Positions 7,983-17,481 are shown, counted from the first letter of the stretch. The stretch is 64,000 bases of DNA from Herbidospora mongoliensis (GCF_001570545.1 NZ_BBXD01000022.1:244663-308662); one strand, 5' to 3'. Notes: a model not told the origin generated them from the sequence alone. A program made the numbers and translations.

Positions 7983-9518
7983 ATGCCTGTTGCACGTACG
8001 CGGTGTGCCGCGCTGGTCGGAGTGGCCGGGCACACCGTCGAGGTCGAGGCCGATGTCGGCCGGGGGTTGGTGGGGACGCACTTCATCGGGTTGCTCGACA
8101 CGGCGATCAGTGAGGCCAGAGATCGGGTCCGGTCGGCGCTGTTGAACAGCAGGTTCGACTGGCCCGACGCGCGGGTGACCGTCTCGCTGTTTCCCGCTTC
8201 GCTGCCCAAGAAGGGGTCGTCCTTCGATCTGGCCATCGCGATGGCGGTGCTGGGAGCGGCCGGGCTGGTTCCGGCCGCGCGGATCGCGGAGCCGTTCTTC
8301 CTCGGGGAGCTGGGGCTCGACGGCCGGGTGCGGCCCGTCCGCGGCGTGCTTCCGGCCGCGCTGGCAGCCGTCGCCTCCGGGGCGCGCACGATGGTCGTGC
8401 CCGCGGCGAACGCCGCCGAGGCGGCGCTCGTACCGGACCTCGCGGTGGTGCCGGTGTCGACACTGGGGGAACTCGTGGACCTGCTGCGGGAGGGCGAGGC
8501 GAGTGAGCGGGCGGCCTGCCTGGACCCGATGGAGTTCGCCGTCCCCGCCGACGAGAAGGATCTCGACCTCGCCGACGTCGCAGGTCAGGCGCAGGGGCGG
8601 TGCGCGCTGGAGATCTGCGCCGCCGGGGGTCACAACCTGTGGTTCCTCGGGCCGCCGGGCACGGGCAAGACCATGCTGGCCGAACGCCTGACCACGATCA
8701 TTCCGCCGCTCGACCGGGAACAGGCCCTCGAGGTCACCGCGATCCACTCCATCGCCGGCACCCTCCCCACCGGCCGCCCGCTGTTGGCCCGGCCACCGTT
8801 CGTGGCCCCGCACCACACGGCCTCCGCCGCGGCGGTGATCGGCGGCGGGACGGGCCAGATCCGTCCCGGGGCCGTTTCGCTCGCTCATCGCGGAATTCTC
8901 TTTCTCGACGAAGCGCCCGAGTTCCCGCCCCGGGTCCTCGACTCGCTCCGCCAGCCGGTCGAGTCAGGGCAGGTCACGGTCTCGCGGGCGAACGGCTCGG
9001 TGACGTTCCCGGCGCGGTTCATGCTGGTCCTCGCGGCCAACCCCTGCCCGTGCGGGCTGAGCGGGGAAGCCGGGCGGTTCTGCACCTGCACTCCGGCCGT
9101 CCGCCGGAGATATCTGTCGCGTCTGTCGGGGCCGCTGCTCGATCGGGTCGACGTGAAGGTACGGCTCTCGCCACCCACGCGGGCCGAACTCCTCGCCGAC
9201 CGCGCGCTCGCCGAATCCAGCGTCACCGTCGCCGACCGGGTCGCGGAGGCCCGCGACCGGGCCGCCAGACGCCTGGCGGGCACGCCGTGGCGCCTCAACG
9301 CCGAGGTCCCGTCGTCGCTGCTGCACGGCGGCTGGCGCCTCGACCACCGGGTCCTGACCCCGCTGAACCGGGCCGTCGACCTGGGCAACCTCAGCGCCCG
9401 CGGGGTCGACCGGGTGTTACGGCTGGCCTGGACGATCGCCGACATCAGCCGGCGTCCCCGGCCGACGTCCGACGAGATCTCACTGGCACTCACGATGTGG
9501 ATGGGAGAAGAACTGTGA
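7983..9518 (+). CDS. comM: YifB/ComM family Mg-chelatase-like AAA+ ATPase
   Basis: 511-aa hexameric helicase-type ATPase; ComM promotes branch migration during recombination of incoming DNA in naturally transformable bacteria. An N-terminal Lon-protease-like fold (residues 1-165, SLPKKGSSFDLAIAMAVL) precedes the AAA+ core with Walker A GPPGTGKTM (about residue 223), Walker B GILFLDEAPEF, and NPCPCGLSGEAGRFCTCTP. The C-terminal Mg-chelatase domain ends SLALTMWMGEEL. Its stop overlaps the dprA start (GTGA), matching the common comM-dprA pairing. Confidence 0.95.
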   Translation: MPVARTRCAALVGVAGHTVEVEADVGRGLVGTHFIGLLDTAISEARDRVRSALLNSRFDWPDARVTVSLFPASLPKKGSSFDLAIAMAVLGAAGLVPAARIAEPFFLGELGLDGRVRPVRGVLPAALAAVASGARTMVVPAANAAEAALVPDLAVVPVSTLGELVDLLREGEASERAACLDPMEFAVPADEKDLDLADVAGQAQGRCALEICAAGGHNLWFLGPPGTGKTMLAERLTTIIPPLDREQALEVTAIHSIAGTLPTGRPLLARPPFVAPHHTASAAAVIGGGTGQIRPGAVSLAHRGILFLDEAPEFPPRVLDSLRQPVESGQVTVSRANGSVTFPARFMLVLAANPCPCGLSGEAGRFCTCTPAVRRRYLSRLSGPLLDRVDVKVRLSPPTRAELLADRALAESSVTVADRVAEARDRAARRLAGTPWRLNAEVPSSLLHGGWRLDHRVLTPLNRAVDLGNLSARGVDRVLRLAWTIADISRRPRPTSDEISLALTMWMGEEL

Positions 9519-10621
9519 CCGGTGACCGGGCCGCTCGTGCGACCTTGACCCGGATCGCCGAGACCGGCGACGAGACCATGGGCCGCGTGATCGCGGCTCA
9601 CGGCGCGGAGGCCGTCCTGGCCGGGATCCGCGACGGAACCCTGGAGGGGGTGGACGACCGCAGAGCGGCGGCCTGGCGAACGCGGGCCGTCGGGGCGGAC
9701 GAACCCGAAGACGACCTCGCCCGCTACCGCTTCGTCATTCCCGGTGACCCCGACTGGCCGGGTCAACTTGACGACCTGCGAGACGCCCGGCCCATCGGGC
9801 TGTGGATCGCCGGCGGAGGCGACCTACGCCGGGCCTGTGCCCGATCGATCGCGGTGGTGGGAGCACGGGCGGCCACCGCCTACGGGGTGAACGTGGCCTC
9901 AGAGCTGGCCTGCCGCCTGTCGGATCGCGGCTATTCGGTGATCTCCGGAGGTGCGTACGGCATCGACGCCGCCGCCCACCGGGGCTGCCTGGCCGGACCG
10001 TCGCCGACGCTCGCGATCCTGGCCTGCGGGGTCGACGTGCCCTACCCGGCCGCCCACCAGGACCTGTTCGCGGCCATCCGTGAGGAGGGCCTGGTCGTCA
10101 GCGAATCACCGCCCGGCGTGAACCCGACCCGGTTACGCTTCCTCGTCCGTAACCGGGTCATCGCCGCCCTGTCGCGGGGGACCGTCGTCGTCCAGGCGGC
10201 GCCTCGCTCCGGCGCGTTGAACACCGCCCACCACGCGTTTCAGCTGAACCGTCAGCTGATGGCCATCCCGGGGCCGGTGACGAGTGAGGTCTCGGCGGGC
10301 TGCAACAACCTGATCCGGCTCGGGAAGGCGGTGTGCGTGACGTCGGCCGACGAGATCCTGGAGCAGGTCGGCCAGGCCGGAGACGACATCGCGCCGATCC
10401 CACGAGGCGAGGTCACACCCCGGGACCTGCTCAGCCTGGAGTCCAAACGCGTCCTCGACGCGATGCCGAACCGGGGAGCGATGGGGCCGGCCGAGCTGGC
10501 GCTGAAGGCGGGTCTGCCGCTGCCGGTGGCGCTGAGCTGCCTGGGCAATCTGGAGTCCGGCGGCTACCTGAAGCGGGAGGGGAACGGCTGGCGGCTGAGC
10601 GCGAAGGGAAGGGGAAGATAA
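9515..10621 (+). CDS. dprA: DNA-processing protein DprA (Smf)
   Basis: Binds single-stranded DNA and loads RecA during transformation-type recombination. 368 aa. An N-terminal SAM/HhH-like region is followed by the Rossmann-like DprA domain: FVIPGDPDWPGQL, IAVVGARAATAYG, YSVISGGAYGIDAAAHRG, then VVQAAPRSGALNTAHHA and IPGPVTS. A C-terminal winged helix spans residues ~295-368. GTG start overlapping the comM stop by four bases. The recombinase gene follows seven bases later. Confidence 0.95.
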   Translation: MTGDRAARATLTRIAETGDETMGRVIAAHGAEAVLAGIRDGTLEGVDDRRAAAWRTRAVGADEPEDDLARYRFVIPGDPDWPGQLDDLRDARPIGLWIAGGGDLRRACARSIAVVGARAATAYGVNVASELACRLSDRGYSVISGGAYGIDAAAHRGCLAGPSPTLAILACGVDVPYPAAHQDLFAAIREEGLVVSESPPGVNPTRLRFLVRNRVIAALSRGTVVVQAAPRSGALNTAHHAFQLNRQLMAIPGPVTSEVSAGCNNLIRLGKAVCVTSADEILEQVGQAGDDIAPIPRGEVTPRDLLSLESKRVLDAMPNRGAMGPAELALKAGLPLPVALSCLGNLESGGYLKREGNGWRLSAKGRGR

Positions 10622-10627
10622 ACGGAT

Positions 10628-12037
10628 ATGTCGGGAGATCTAGAGGACGCGATACGGGCTTTCGAACGCCACCTCCGGGTCGAACGCGGCCTGGCGGCCA
10701 ACACGGTCCGGGCCTACATGGGCGACATGTCGTCCCTGGCGGAACACCTCATCGACATGGGGGTCGACCGGGTCGAGCTGATCGACGTGGGGGTACTGCG
10801 GGACTGGCTGGGCGAGCAACACGAGACCGGCAAGTCCCGCGCGACCCTGGCCCGGCGAACGGCCTGCATCCGCACCTTCACGGCGTTCTGCCATCGTGCC
10901 GGGTGGCTGACCACCGATCCCGGCCTGCTCCTCGGCACGGCGAGGGCCAAGCGGACCCTCCCGAAGGTGCTGGACCAGGCGGAGGCCGTCCGCATGCTGG
11001 ACCTGCGGCGACCCGGCGAAGGCCGCGCGGGCGGAGGCGGAGCTGCCGGCGGGGGTGTGCAACGCGGGGCCAACCTGCAGGGCAGAGCCGGTGATCGGGT
11101 CGGCGGGGTCGTCGATGCGCCTGACCTGGGCGATTCGGGTTCAGGGAGACCTGAGCTGACCAGCGCCCGCGATGTTCCGCCGGAGCGGTGTAGTCCTCGC
11201 GATCTTCGAGCTGAGCTGTCTGGCCTGCATGACGCGCGACGAGCTGAGCCCGCTGGGTTCCGCGATTCTCACGCTGAGGACATGGACTCGCGCTCTGGGG
11301 TCGACGAGGTGTCCTCCGGATCGAGGGTCGATGCGTCCGAAGGTGCGTATCCCGGCACTTGGCCGGGGTCCGGGGCGCTGGAGGATGACAGCCCGTCCGC
11401 TGGGAGAGCGGCGACCGAGGCCGACCGTGCCGGCTCTCATTCCGAGTCGATCTCTCAGGCTGCGAGAGTTGACGGCTCCGTGCCAGATCCTGGTGGTGAA
11501 TCAGACTCGGCCGGCGATGAGCCGCAGGTGGTGGCGAAGGAGCTTCGTGATCAGGCTCTGCTGGAGGTTCTCTACGCCACAGGAATTCGCGTCAGTGAAC
11601 TCTGTGGGCTCGACCTGGACGACGTCGATCGGGAGCGCCGGACTGTCAGGGTGCTCGGCAAAGGCGGCAGGGAGCGGGTCGTGCCGCTGGGGGTGCCGGC
11701 GCTGGACGCGGTCGATGCCTGGTGTGTACGCGGGCGGCCCATCCTCGTTTGCGGGCGCTCCGGGGCTGCGCTGTTCCTCGGGGTGAAGGGCGGGCGGATC
11801 GACCAGAGCGCGGTGCGGCGGACCGTACATGCCCGGCTGGGCGAAGCGGGGCTGCCGGACATGGGGCCGCACGGCCTCCGTCATACGGCCGCCACTCACC
11901 TGCTGGAGGGCGGCGCCGATCTCCGTAGCGTCCAGGAACTGCTCGGGCACGCGTCACTGGGCACCACCCAGATCTACACGCACGTCTCGATCGAACGCCT
12001 CAGGGCCGCCTACGAGCAGGCCCACCCTCGAGCTTGA
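10628..12037 (+). CDS. xerC: XerC-type tyrosine recombinase with a ~175-residue internal insertion
   Basis: Site-specific recombinase of the XerC/XerD family, which resolves chromosome dimers at dif. 469 aa against ~300 for the family. The SAM-like core-binding domain (residues 5-110) and the catalytic domain (~303-469) are intact: Arg321 in GIRVSEL, Lys345 in GKGGRERVV, His416/Arg419 in HGLRHTAATH, His441 in LGHAS and Tyr450 in IYTHV. Residues ~127-302 are an inserted Gly/Ser/Asp/Glu-rich, low-complexity stretch lying exactly between the domains and in frame. It sits behind comM-dprA, where actinobacterial xerC is often found. The symbol is given from the family and position; function with the insertion is inferred. 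Confidence 0.88.
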   Translation: MSGDLEDAIRAFERHLRVERGLAANTVRAYMGDMSSLAEHLIDMGVDRVELIDVGVLRDWLGEQHETGKSRATLARRTACIRTFTAFCHRAGWLTTDPGLLLGTARAKRTLPKVLDQAEAVRMLDLRRPGEGRAGGGGAAGGGVQRGANLQGRAGDRVGGVVDAPDLGDSGSGRPELTSARDVPPERCSPRDLRAELSGLHDARRAEPAGFRDSHAEDMDSRSGVDEVSSGSRVDASEGAYPGTWPGSGALEDDSPSAGRAATEADRAGSHSESISQAARVDGSVPDPGGESDSAGDEPQVVAKELRDQALLEVLYATGIRVSELCGLDLDDVDRERRTVRVLGKGGRERVVPLGVPALDAVDAWCVRGRPILVCGRSGAALFLGVKGGRIDQSAVRRTVHARLGEAGLPDMGPHGLRHTAATHLLEGGADLRSVQELLGHASLGTTQIYTHVSIERLRAAYEQAHPRA

Positions 12038-12162
12038 TCAGCGGGTCGGCCCTCTCGCGGTTGCCGAGTGGGCAGGAAAGGTAGAAGTATCCGGGCCGAT
12101 CATCATCTGCTCGGCCTTGGTCAACCAGCCACGGGCTGGTACGGCAGATTCCACCGAGTATT

Positions 12163-12356
12163 TTCGGCGGACCCGCCCAACTCGGAGCCGCCCTCCCGGC
12201 CCCCGAGCGCTGTCAGTCTTCACGTGTGGGAAGCAGTCTGACCTGGCCAAGCACAGCAGCAGTAAGCATCTTCGGTGAACCCGCCCAATTCGGAGCCACC
12301 TTGCCGGCCCCCGAGCGCTGTCAGCCTTCACGTGTGGGAAGCAGTCTGACCTGGCC
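12163..12356. repeat. Tandem duplication: two 86-bp copies, 108-bp period
   Basis: Copy 1 (12163-12248) and copy 2 (12271-12356) match at roughly 92% by hand alignment, including an identical run around TGTGGGAAGCAGTCTGACCT. Copy 2 includes the last 11 codons and stop of the leftward M23 gene, so copy 1 is a stranded duplicate of that gene's 3' end. The rest of 12038-12320 shows no gene. Confidence 0.8.
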
Positions 12357-12770
12357 CAAGCCCACCAGGTGCAGCGGATCCAGGTAGAGGTTGCCACTGA
12401 GCAGCCCCCAGTGCAGGCACGTCTTCGGACAGTGCCCGTCAGGCCCGCTCACAGTTCCGAGCGCCTCTCCCGTCCGCACCCGCTGCCCCTCGGTCACGCC
12501 CGCGTCGACCGGGAGGTACGTCGTCCGCAGCCCGTTGGCGTGGGTCACCGTCACCACGCCACGCCCCGCCACCTTCCGGGCCACCGTGACCACGCCGTCT
12601 CCGGCCGCCAGCACCGCCTGCCCCGTCTCGGCAGGAAGGTCGACCCCGCGATGCCCGGACAACCAGCGTTCGGGAGGCGGAGTGAACGGACGCACCGGCT
12701 GAGGTCGCTCTGCCAGTGGCCACCCCCACTGGGCCGCGATCACGAGCAGGACGGAAGCTGGGAAGAACAT
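12321..12770 (-). CDS. Secreted M23 (LytM-like) peptidase-fold protein with altered active site
   Basis: 149-aa protein with an N-terminal hydrophobic signal/anchor (MFFPASVLLVIAAQWG) and an M23 peptidase fold, the class that cuts peptidoglycan cross-bridges. The zinc-binding GHRGVD box is present (GHRGVDLPA), as is a THANG block. The catalytic HxH box reads CLHWGLL, so the first His is Cys. This Cys form is known in a subset of actinobacterial homologues beside rpsB, so activity is doubtful. Its 3' end is duplicated just downstream. It is read against the surrounding genes. Confidence 0.85.
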   Translation of the reverse strand: MFFPASVLLVIAAQWGWPLAERPQPVRPFTPPPERWLSGHRGVDLPAETGQAVLAAGDGVVTVARKVAGRGVVTVTHANGLRTTYLPVDAGVTEGQRVRTGEALGTVSGPDGHCPKTCLHWGLLSGNLYLDPLHLVGLGQVRLLPTREG

Positions 12771-12898
12771 GGCGAACAGCCTGCCGAATTCAACACACGC
12801 TGCGACCCGTCAACAACTGCCTGTGGAAAACCGCAGGCGTTATGTCCTGATATGAGAGATCAGCCTGTGGAAGAGCTTGTGGATAACTTGGGGATTCA

Positions 12899-14185
12899 GT
12901 GACTGCCGACGCCCCCAGAGGACTGGCCGACGTCATCAGGGGACTGCAAGGGCTCGCCGGGGTGGACCTGGGCCACGTCCAGGTCACCGGTCAGGAGCCG
13001 GTCCTGCCCTCGCCGTTCCGCATCGGCACCGCCGCCGCGGCCAGTGTGGGCGTCGCCACCGCGGCCATGGCGGCGCTCAGGGGCGAACACGGCCAGGCGG
13101 CGGTCGACATGAGGCACGCGGCCGTCGCCTTCCGCAGTGAGCGCCACTTCCGGATCGGCGACGACCCGATCCCACTGTGGGCGCCGATCAGCGGCGACTA
13201 TTCCGCCGCCGACGGCCGGGTCAGGATCCACGCCAACTTCGACCACCATCGCGACGCCGCGCTGGCCGCTCTCGGTCTTCCCCCGGACGCCACGCGGGAG
13301 GAGGTGGGGGAGGCGTGCGAAAGGCGTACAGGCAGGGAGGTTGAAGAAGCGATCATCGCGGCGGGCGGATGCGCGGCCGCGATGCGCGGCAGGGCCGAAT
13401 GGGCCGGCCATCCCCAAGGTCAGGCCGTGGCCGCCCGCCCGCTCCTCACGCTCGACCGCCTTCAGGGGCCGCCGCCGGGGGAGACGGGGCTGCGCGTGGT
13501 GGACCTCACCCGGGTCATCGCCGGGCCGGTCGCGAGCCGGTTTCTGGCCTCTCACGGGGGCGATGTCATGCATGTCTGCGGGCCCGGCGTCCCGGAGGTT
13601 CCGGGGCTGGTGCTGGAGACCGCCGCCGGCAAACGGTCGTGCCTGATCGATCTGCGCACCGAGGCGGACCTGCTCAGAGACCTCATCAGAGGCGCCGACG
13701 TCGTCATCCGCGGCTACCGCCCCGGGGCGCTCGACCGGCTCGGGTTCGCGTTGAGCGATCTGGTCAGGCTGAGGCCGGGCGTCGTCGTGGTCGACATCTC
13801 CGCTTACGGTCCGGGGCCGTGGCACGGGAGGCGGGGGTTCGACAGCCTCGTCCAGATGGCGACCGGGATCGTGGCCGAATCGGGGCCGCTGCCCTGCCAG
13901 GCCCTCGACCACGCCACCGGCTACCTCGCCGCCTTCGCGGCGGTCGCGGGTCTCCTCCGCAGGCGGCGGGAGGGTGGTTCCTGGCACGCGGTCCTCTCCC
14001 TCGCCGCCACCGCCCACTGGCTGGACGACCTGGGCAGAACCCCACCCGGCGACGAGCCCCCCGTCGACGACCTCCTGGAAACCCGCGACGGATACACCTT
14101 CGTCCGCCCGCCGGGCCTCATCGCCGGACGGCCTCCGACGTGGTCCCCACCACCCCACCCCGGCGAGCACGCGCCGGCCTGGTGA
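12899..14185 (+). CDS. Family III CoA-transferase with permuted domain order
   Basis: 428-aa protein of the CaiB/BaiF (formyl-CoA transferase) family, which moves CoA between carboxylic acids through an enzyme-bound aspartyl-CoA. The usual family N-terminus (LRVVDLTRVIAGPVASRFL) appears only at about residue 195, followed by the Rossmann-type half. The probable catalytic Asp is in QALDHATGYLAAF. Residues 1-190 (ISGDYSAADGRVRIHANF, GGCAAAMRGRAEWAGHPQG) resemble the C-terminal part of the family, so the order looks permuted. GTG start. Substrate not evident; no other CoA-metabolism gene is nearby. Confidence 0.85.
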   Translation: MTADAPRGLADVIRGLQGLAGVDLGHVQVTGQEPVLPSPFRIGTAAAASVGVATAAMAALRGEHGQAAVDMRHAAVAFRSERHFRIGDDPIPLWAPISGDYSAADGRVRIHANFDHHRDAALAALGLPPDATREEVGEACERRTGREVEEAIIAAGGCAAAMRGRAEWAGHPQGQAVAARPLLTLDRLQGPPPGETGLRVVDLTRVIAGPVASRFLASHGGDVMHVCGPGVPEVPGLVLETAAGKRSCLIDLRTEADLLRDLIRGADVVIRGYRPGALDRLGFALSDLVRLRPGVVVVDISAYGPGPWHGRRGFDSLVQMATGIVAESGPLPCQALDHATGYLAAFAAVAGLLRRRREGGSWHAVLSLAATAHWLDDLGRTPPGDEPPVDDLLETRDGYTFVRPPGLIAGRPPTWSPPPHPGEHAPAW

Positions 14186-14243
14186 GCGCCGGTCACAGCT
14201 GAGTTCCGGCCTCGGCGCGCCCCGTCCGCACCGGTCGCCGGTC

Positions 14244-15509
14244 TCATCGCGCCGCAGCCTCAAGCTCGGCCTCCGCCGCGTCCCCATCGCCGCGCGCCTG
14301 CCTGATGAGAGGCGACAGCCACAGGCACGGGATCGTCAGCAGTGCCCCCGCGAAACACACCCACATCGCGGGTCGCAGCCCCAGCAGCTCCCCGGCCACG
14401 CCACCGATCAACCCGCCCACACCCAGCGCCCCCTGCGTCAGGAAGTTGATCGACGCGTTGACCCGCCCGATCAGAGCCGGCGGCGTCTCCCGCAGTGACT
14501 CCGCCCCCGAGCACACGCTGAAGCAGACCACCGCCACCCCGACCACGGCCTCGGCCGTCCCGATCACCAGCACGCACCACCACACCGGTCCGCTCACGGC
14601 GGCCATCGCCAGGAACCCGAGCGGGAAGAACAGCACCGAGGCGAGCAGCACGCGAGGGCCGCCGTAACGCCGGGCGACCGTGGGGGCGACGAACGCGCCG
14701 ACCAGGCCGCCGGCCCCGAAGCCCATCATCGAGATCCCGACGAGCCCGCCCGGCAGCCCCAGCACGTGGATCGCGTAGAGCACATAGACGGCGAGCTGGG
14801 CCGCCGCGAACAGGTTGACCGTCATCCCGGCCAGCGCCAGCGCCCGCAGCACCCGGTGCCGCACCAGTGCCGACATCCCCTCGGCGATCTCCCGTCGAAG
14901 CGCCCGCCTGGGCGCGAGCGGCCGCTCCGGTTCGACGGCACGGATGGACCGCAGACACAGCGCCGACACCACGAACGTCACCGCGTTGACCAGCAGCGCC
15001 AGCGGCGCTGACAGCACGCTCACCAGCAGACCGGCCAGGCCGGGGCCGCCGAGCTGGGCGATGGAGAAGACCGACTGCATGCCGGCGATGGCCTCGGTCC
15101 GCTGTGACTCGCCGACCACGCTGGTCAGGTGGGGCATCGTGAAATTCCGGAAGGTCACCGTGCAGGTGCCGACGACCAGGGCCACGCCGATCAGCCAGTG
15201 CACCGTCAGCAGGCCGAGCAGCCAGGCGACGGGGACCGTCAGGACGGCCGTACCGGAAACGATCTCGCACATCACCAGCACCGGACGCCGTCGTCGCGCC
15301 CGGTCGGCCCAGGCCCCGATCGGCAGTCCGACGAACAGGAACGGCAGCGAGGCGGCGGCGGTGAGCACGCCCATCTCGATGGGGGAGGCGGCCAGCAGGG
15401 TGACGGCGGTCAGCGGAACCGCGAGGCGGGACACCTCGCTGCCGGCTTCGGTGACGGCCCGGGCGGACCAGAGGAGGCGGTAGTCGCGCTGTCGGCGAAG
15501 GGGGATCAT
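14244..15509 (-). CDS. MFS exporter (EntS/MFS_3-like)
   Basis: 421-aa twelve-helix transporter of the major facilitator superfamily, closest in look to drug/siderophore exporters. It opens with IPLRRQRDYRLLWSARAVTEAG and carries the loop 2-3 motif GAWADRARRRR. Internal pseudo-repeat and hydrophobic spacing fit 12 membrane spans. It is divergent from an ArsR-type regulator with a 72-base spacer, so efflux under that regulator is the natural reading. Substrate unknown. Confidence 0.9.
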   Translation of the reverse strand: MIPLRRQRDYRLLWSARAVTEAGSEVSRLAVPLTAVTLLAASPIEMGVLTAAASLPFLFVGLPIGAWADRARRRRPVLVMCEIVSGTAVLTVPVAWLLGLLTVHWLIGVALVVGTCTVTFRNFTMPHLTSVVGESQRTEAIAGMQSVFSIAQLGGPGLAGLLVSVLSAPLALLVNAVTFVVSALCLRSIRAVEPERPLAPRRALRREIAEGMSALVRHRVLRALALAGMTVNLFAAAQLAVYVLYAIHVLGLPGGLVGISMMGFGAGGLVGAFVAPTVARRYGGPRVLLASVLFFPLGFLAMAAVSGPVWWCVLVIGTAEAVVGVAVVCFSVCSGAESLRETPPALIGRVNASINFLTQGALGVGGLIGGVAGELLGLRPAMWVCFAGALLTIPCLWLSPLIRQARGDGDAAEAELEAAAR

Positions 15510-15515
15510 ATTTAT

Positions 15516-15529
15516 GAAAGTACTCTTTC
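15516..15529. promoter_or_regulatory. Candidate operator between MFS exporter and ArsR regulator
   Basis: GAAAGTACTCTTTC is an imperfect palindrome around AGTACT in the 72-base divergent spacer, placed where a dimeric winged-helix repressor could control both genes. Identified by symmetry only. Confidence 0.35.
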
Positions 15530-15581
15530 AGAGTTATGAAGGCAATGCTTCACATCTGAAGACGCCCTACCGTGGAGATCC

Positions 15582-16175
15582 ATGAAGACTCGGATGGTCA
15601 CCGACGACGTCGGGTTGCTGCGGGCCATGGCCCATCCGGCGAGGCTGGCGATCCTCGGCCGGCTCCAGGAGGAGGGTCCGGCGACGGCCACCGAGTGCGC
15701 CGAGACCGCCGGGCTGTCGCCGAGCGCGTGCAGCTACCACCTGCGCACCCTCGCCAAGCACGGCCTCATCGAGGCGGCCCCCGCGCGCGGCGACGGCCGC
15801 GAACGCGTCTGGCGGGCGCTCCAGACGGGCTGGGGGATGAAAGACCCCGAAAGCGGCGAACTCACCCCCGAACTCCTCGCCGCCCAGGGCGCCGTCATCC
15901 AGACCGTGCTCGACGAGGCGTCCCGCCGCCTGTCGGAGTATCTGGCCCAGTCGTCGAGGGAGTCGGCCGACTGGCGCGACGCGACCCGGCTGGCCCACGT
16001 GGTGCTCTACGTGGACCCCGACGAGATCCGCGACCTGGCCGAGCGCGTCGACGAACTCGTCGCCCCCTACCGGATCGTCGACCGCGACCCGGAATCGGCG
16101 CCCAACGGCGCCCGCGTGACCGAGTTCCAGCTCCGTCTCTTCCCCCGGGCCCCGAAAAGGCCGTCAAAGGACTGA
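15582..16175 (+). CDS. ArsR-family (winged-helix) transcriptional regulator
   Basis: 197-aa regulator. The N-terminal winged helix is clear: LLRAMAHPARLAILGRLQEE, then the recognition region CAETAGLSPSACSYHLRTLAKHGLIE. No ArsR metal-binding ELCVCDL box is present, so it more likely senses an organic ligand or simply represses. The C-terminal ~110 residues are helical (TPELLAAQGAVIQTVLDEA) and of unknown role. ATG with GGAG upstream. It is divergent from the MFS exporter, which it probably controls. Confidence 0.88.
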   Translation: MKTRMVTDDVGLLRAMAHPARLAILGRLQEEGPATATECAETAGLSPSACSYHLRTLAKHGLIEAAPARGDGRERVWRALQTGWGMKDPESGELTPELLAAQGAVIQTVLDEASRRLSEYLAQSSRESADWRDATRLAHVVLYVDPDEIRDLAERVDELVAPYRIVDRDPESAPNGARVTEFQLRLFPRAPKRPSKD

Positions 16176-16182
16176 CAGGCTC

Positions 16183-16260
16183 TTTTTCCGTTACGGCTCC
16201 GCCCACCCCGGCACCGCCCGCCGCCCCTGGCGCGCGCCTGCTCCGGCGCCGACCGGCCGC
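16183..16260 (+). repeat. Single-ended copy of an interspersed intergenic repeat
   Basis: Begins TTTTTCCGTTACGGCTCCGC and continues through CCCCGGCACCGCCCGCCG to CCGGCGCCGACCGGCCGC, aligning over ~76 bases with 60139-60219 (two-base length difference). No inverted partner arm is seen on the rpsB side. Confidence 0.7.
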
Positions 16261-16320
16261 TCCGCGCCGCGCCGTGACGACGGCGGAGTGTGGCGTCCTC
16301 ACCGCCCGGTGCGCGGGCAG

Positions 16321-16350
16321 GTCAAGTCCTCCACCGGTTCCGGGTAGACT
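16321..16350 (+). promoter_or_regulatory. Candidate rpsB promoter
   Basis: TAGACT at 16345-16350 matches the actinobacterial -10 hexamer. A weak -35-like GTCAAG lies 18 bases upstream. Located 150 bases before the rpsB ATG. Confidence 0.4.
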
Positions 16351-16500
16351 GTCCGGTGGTCTCCTTACGTGAGGCCGAATTCGCACGCCCATTCACGAAA
16401 CGTTCTCTCGGTCCGCCGTTCAGGTGGCTGGAACGGTTCGGGGCGTCAGGGCGCGGGCCGCCGGCCCGTGCATGCAACCGAGATCGTGGAGGACCATTTC

Positions 16501-17481
<981 letters not shown>

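Larger units (their letters stand above)
16176..16500 (+). other. Region upstream of rpsB: repeat element copy plus promoter/leader
   Basis: No gene is seen in these 325 bases. The first third holds a copy of the interspersed element also found at 60139-60399. The second half has a promoter-like TAGACT and an untranslated leader of about 150 bases that could carry autoregulation by S2, as in other bacteria; no specific fold is proposed. Confidence 0.6.

Noticed and set aside
7546..8145. 199-codon frame between yraN and comM
   Set aside because: It runs out of frame into comM, its product is Arg/Val-rich, and no family is recognisable.
10333..11094. Rightward Arg/Gly-rich frame over the dprA-xerC junction
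   Set aside because: Out of frame with both genes, whose products are clearly recognisable.
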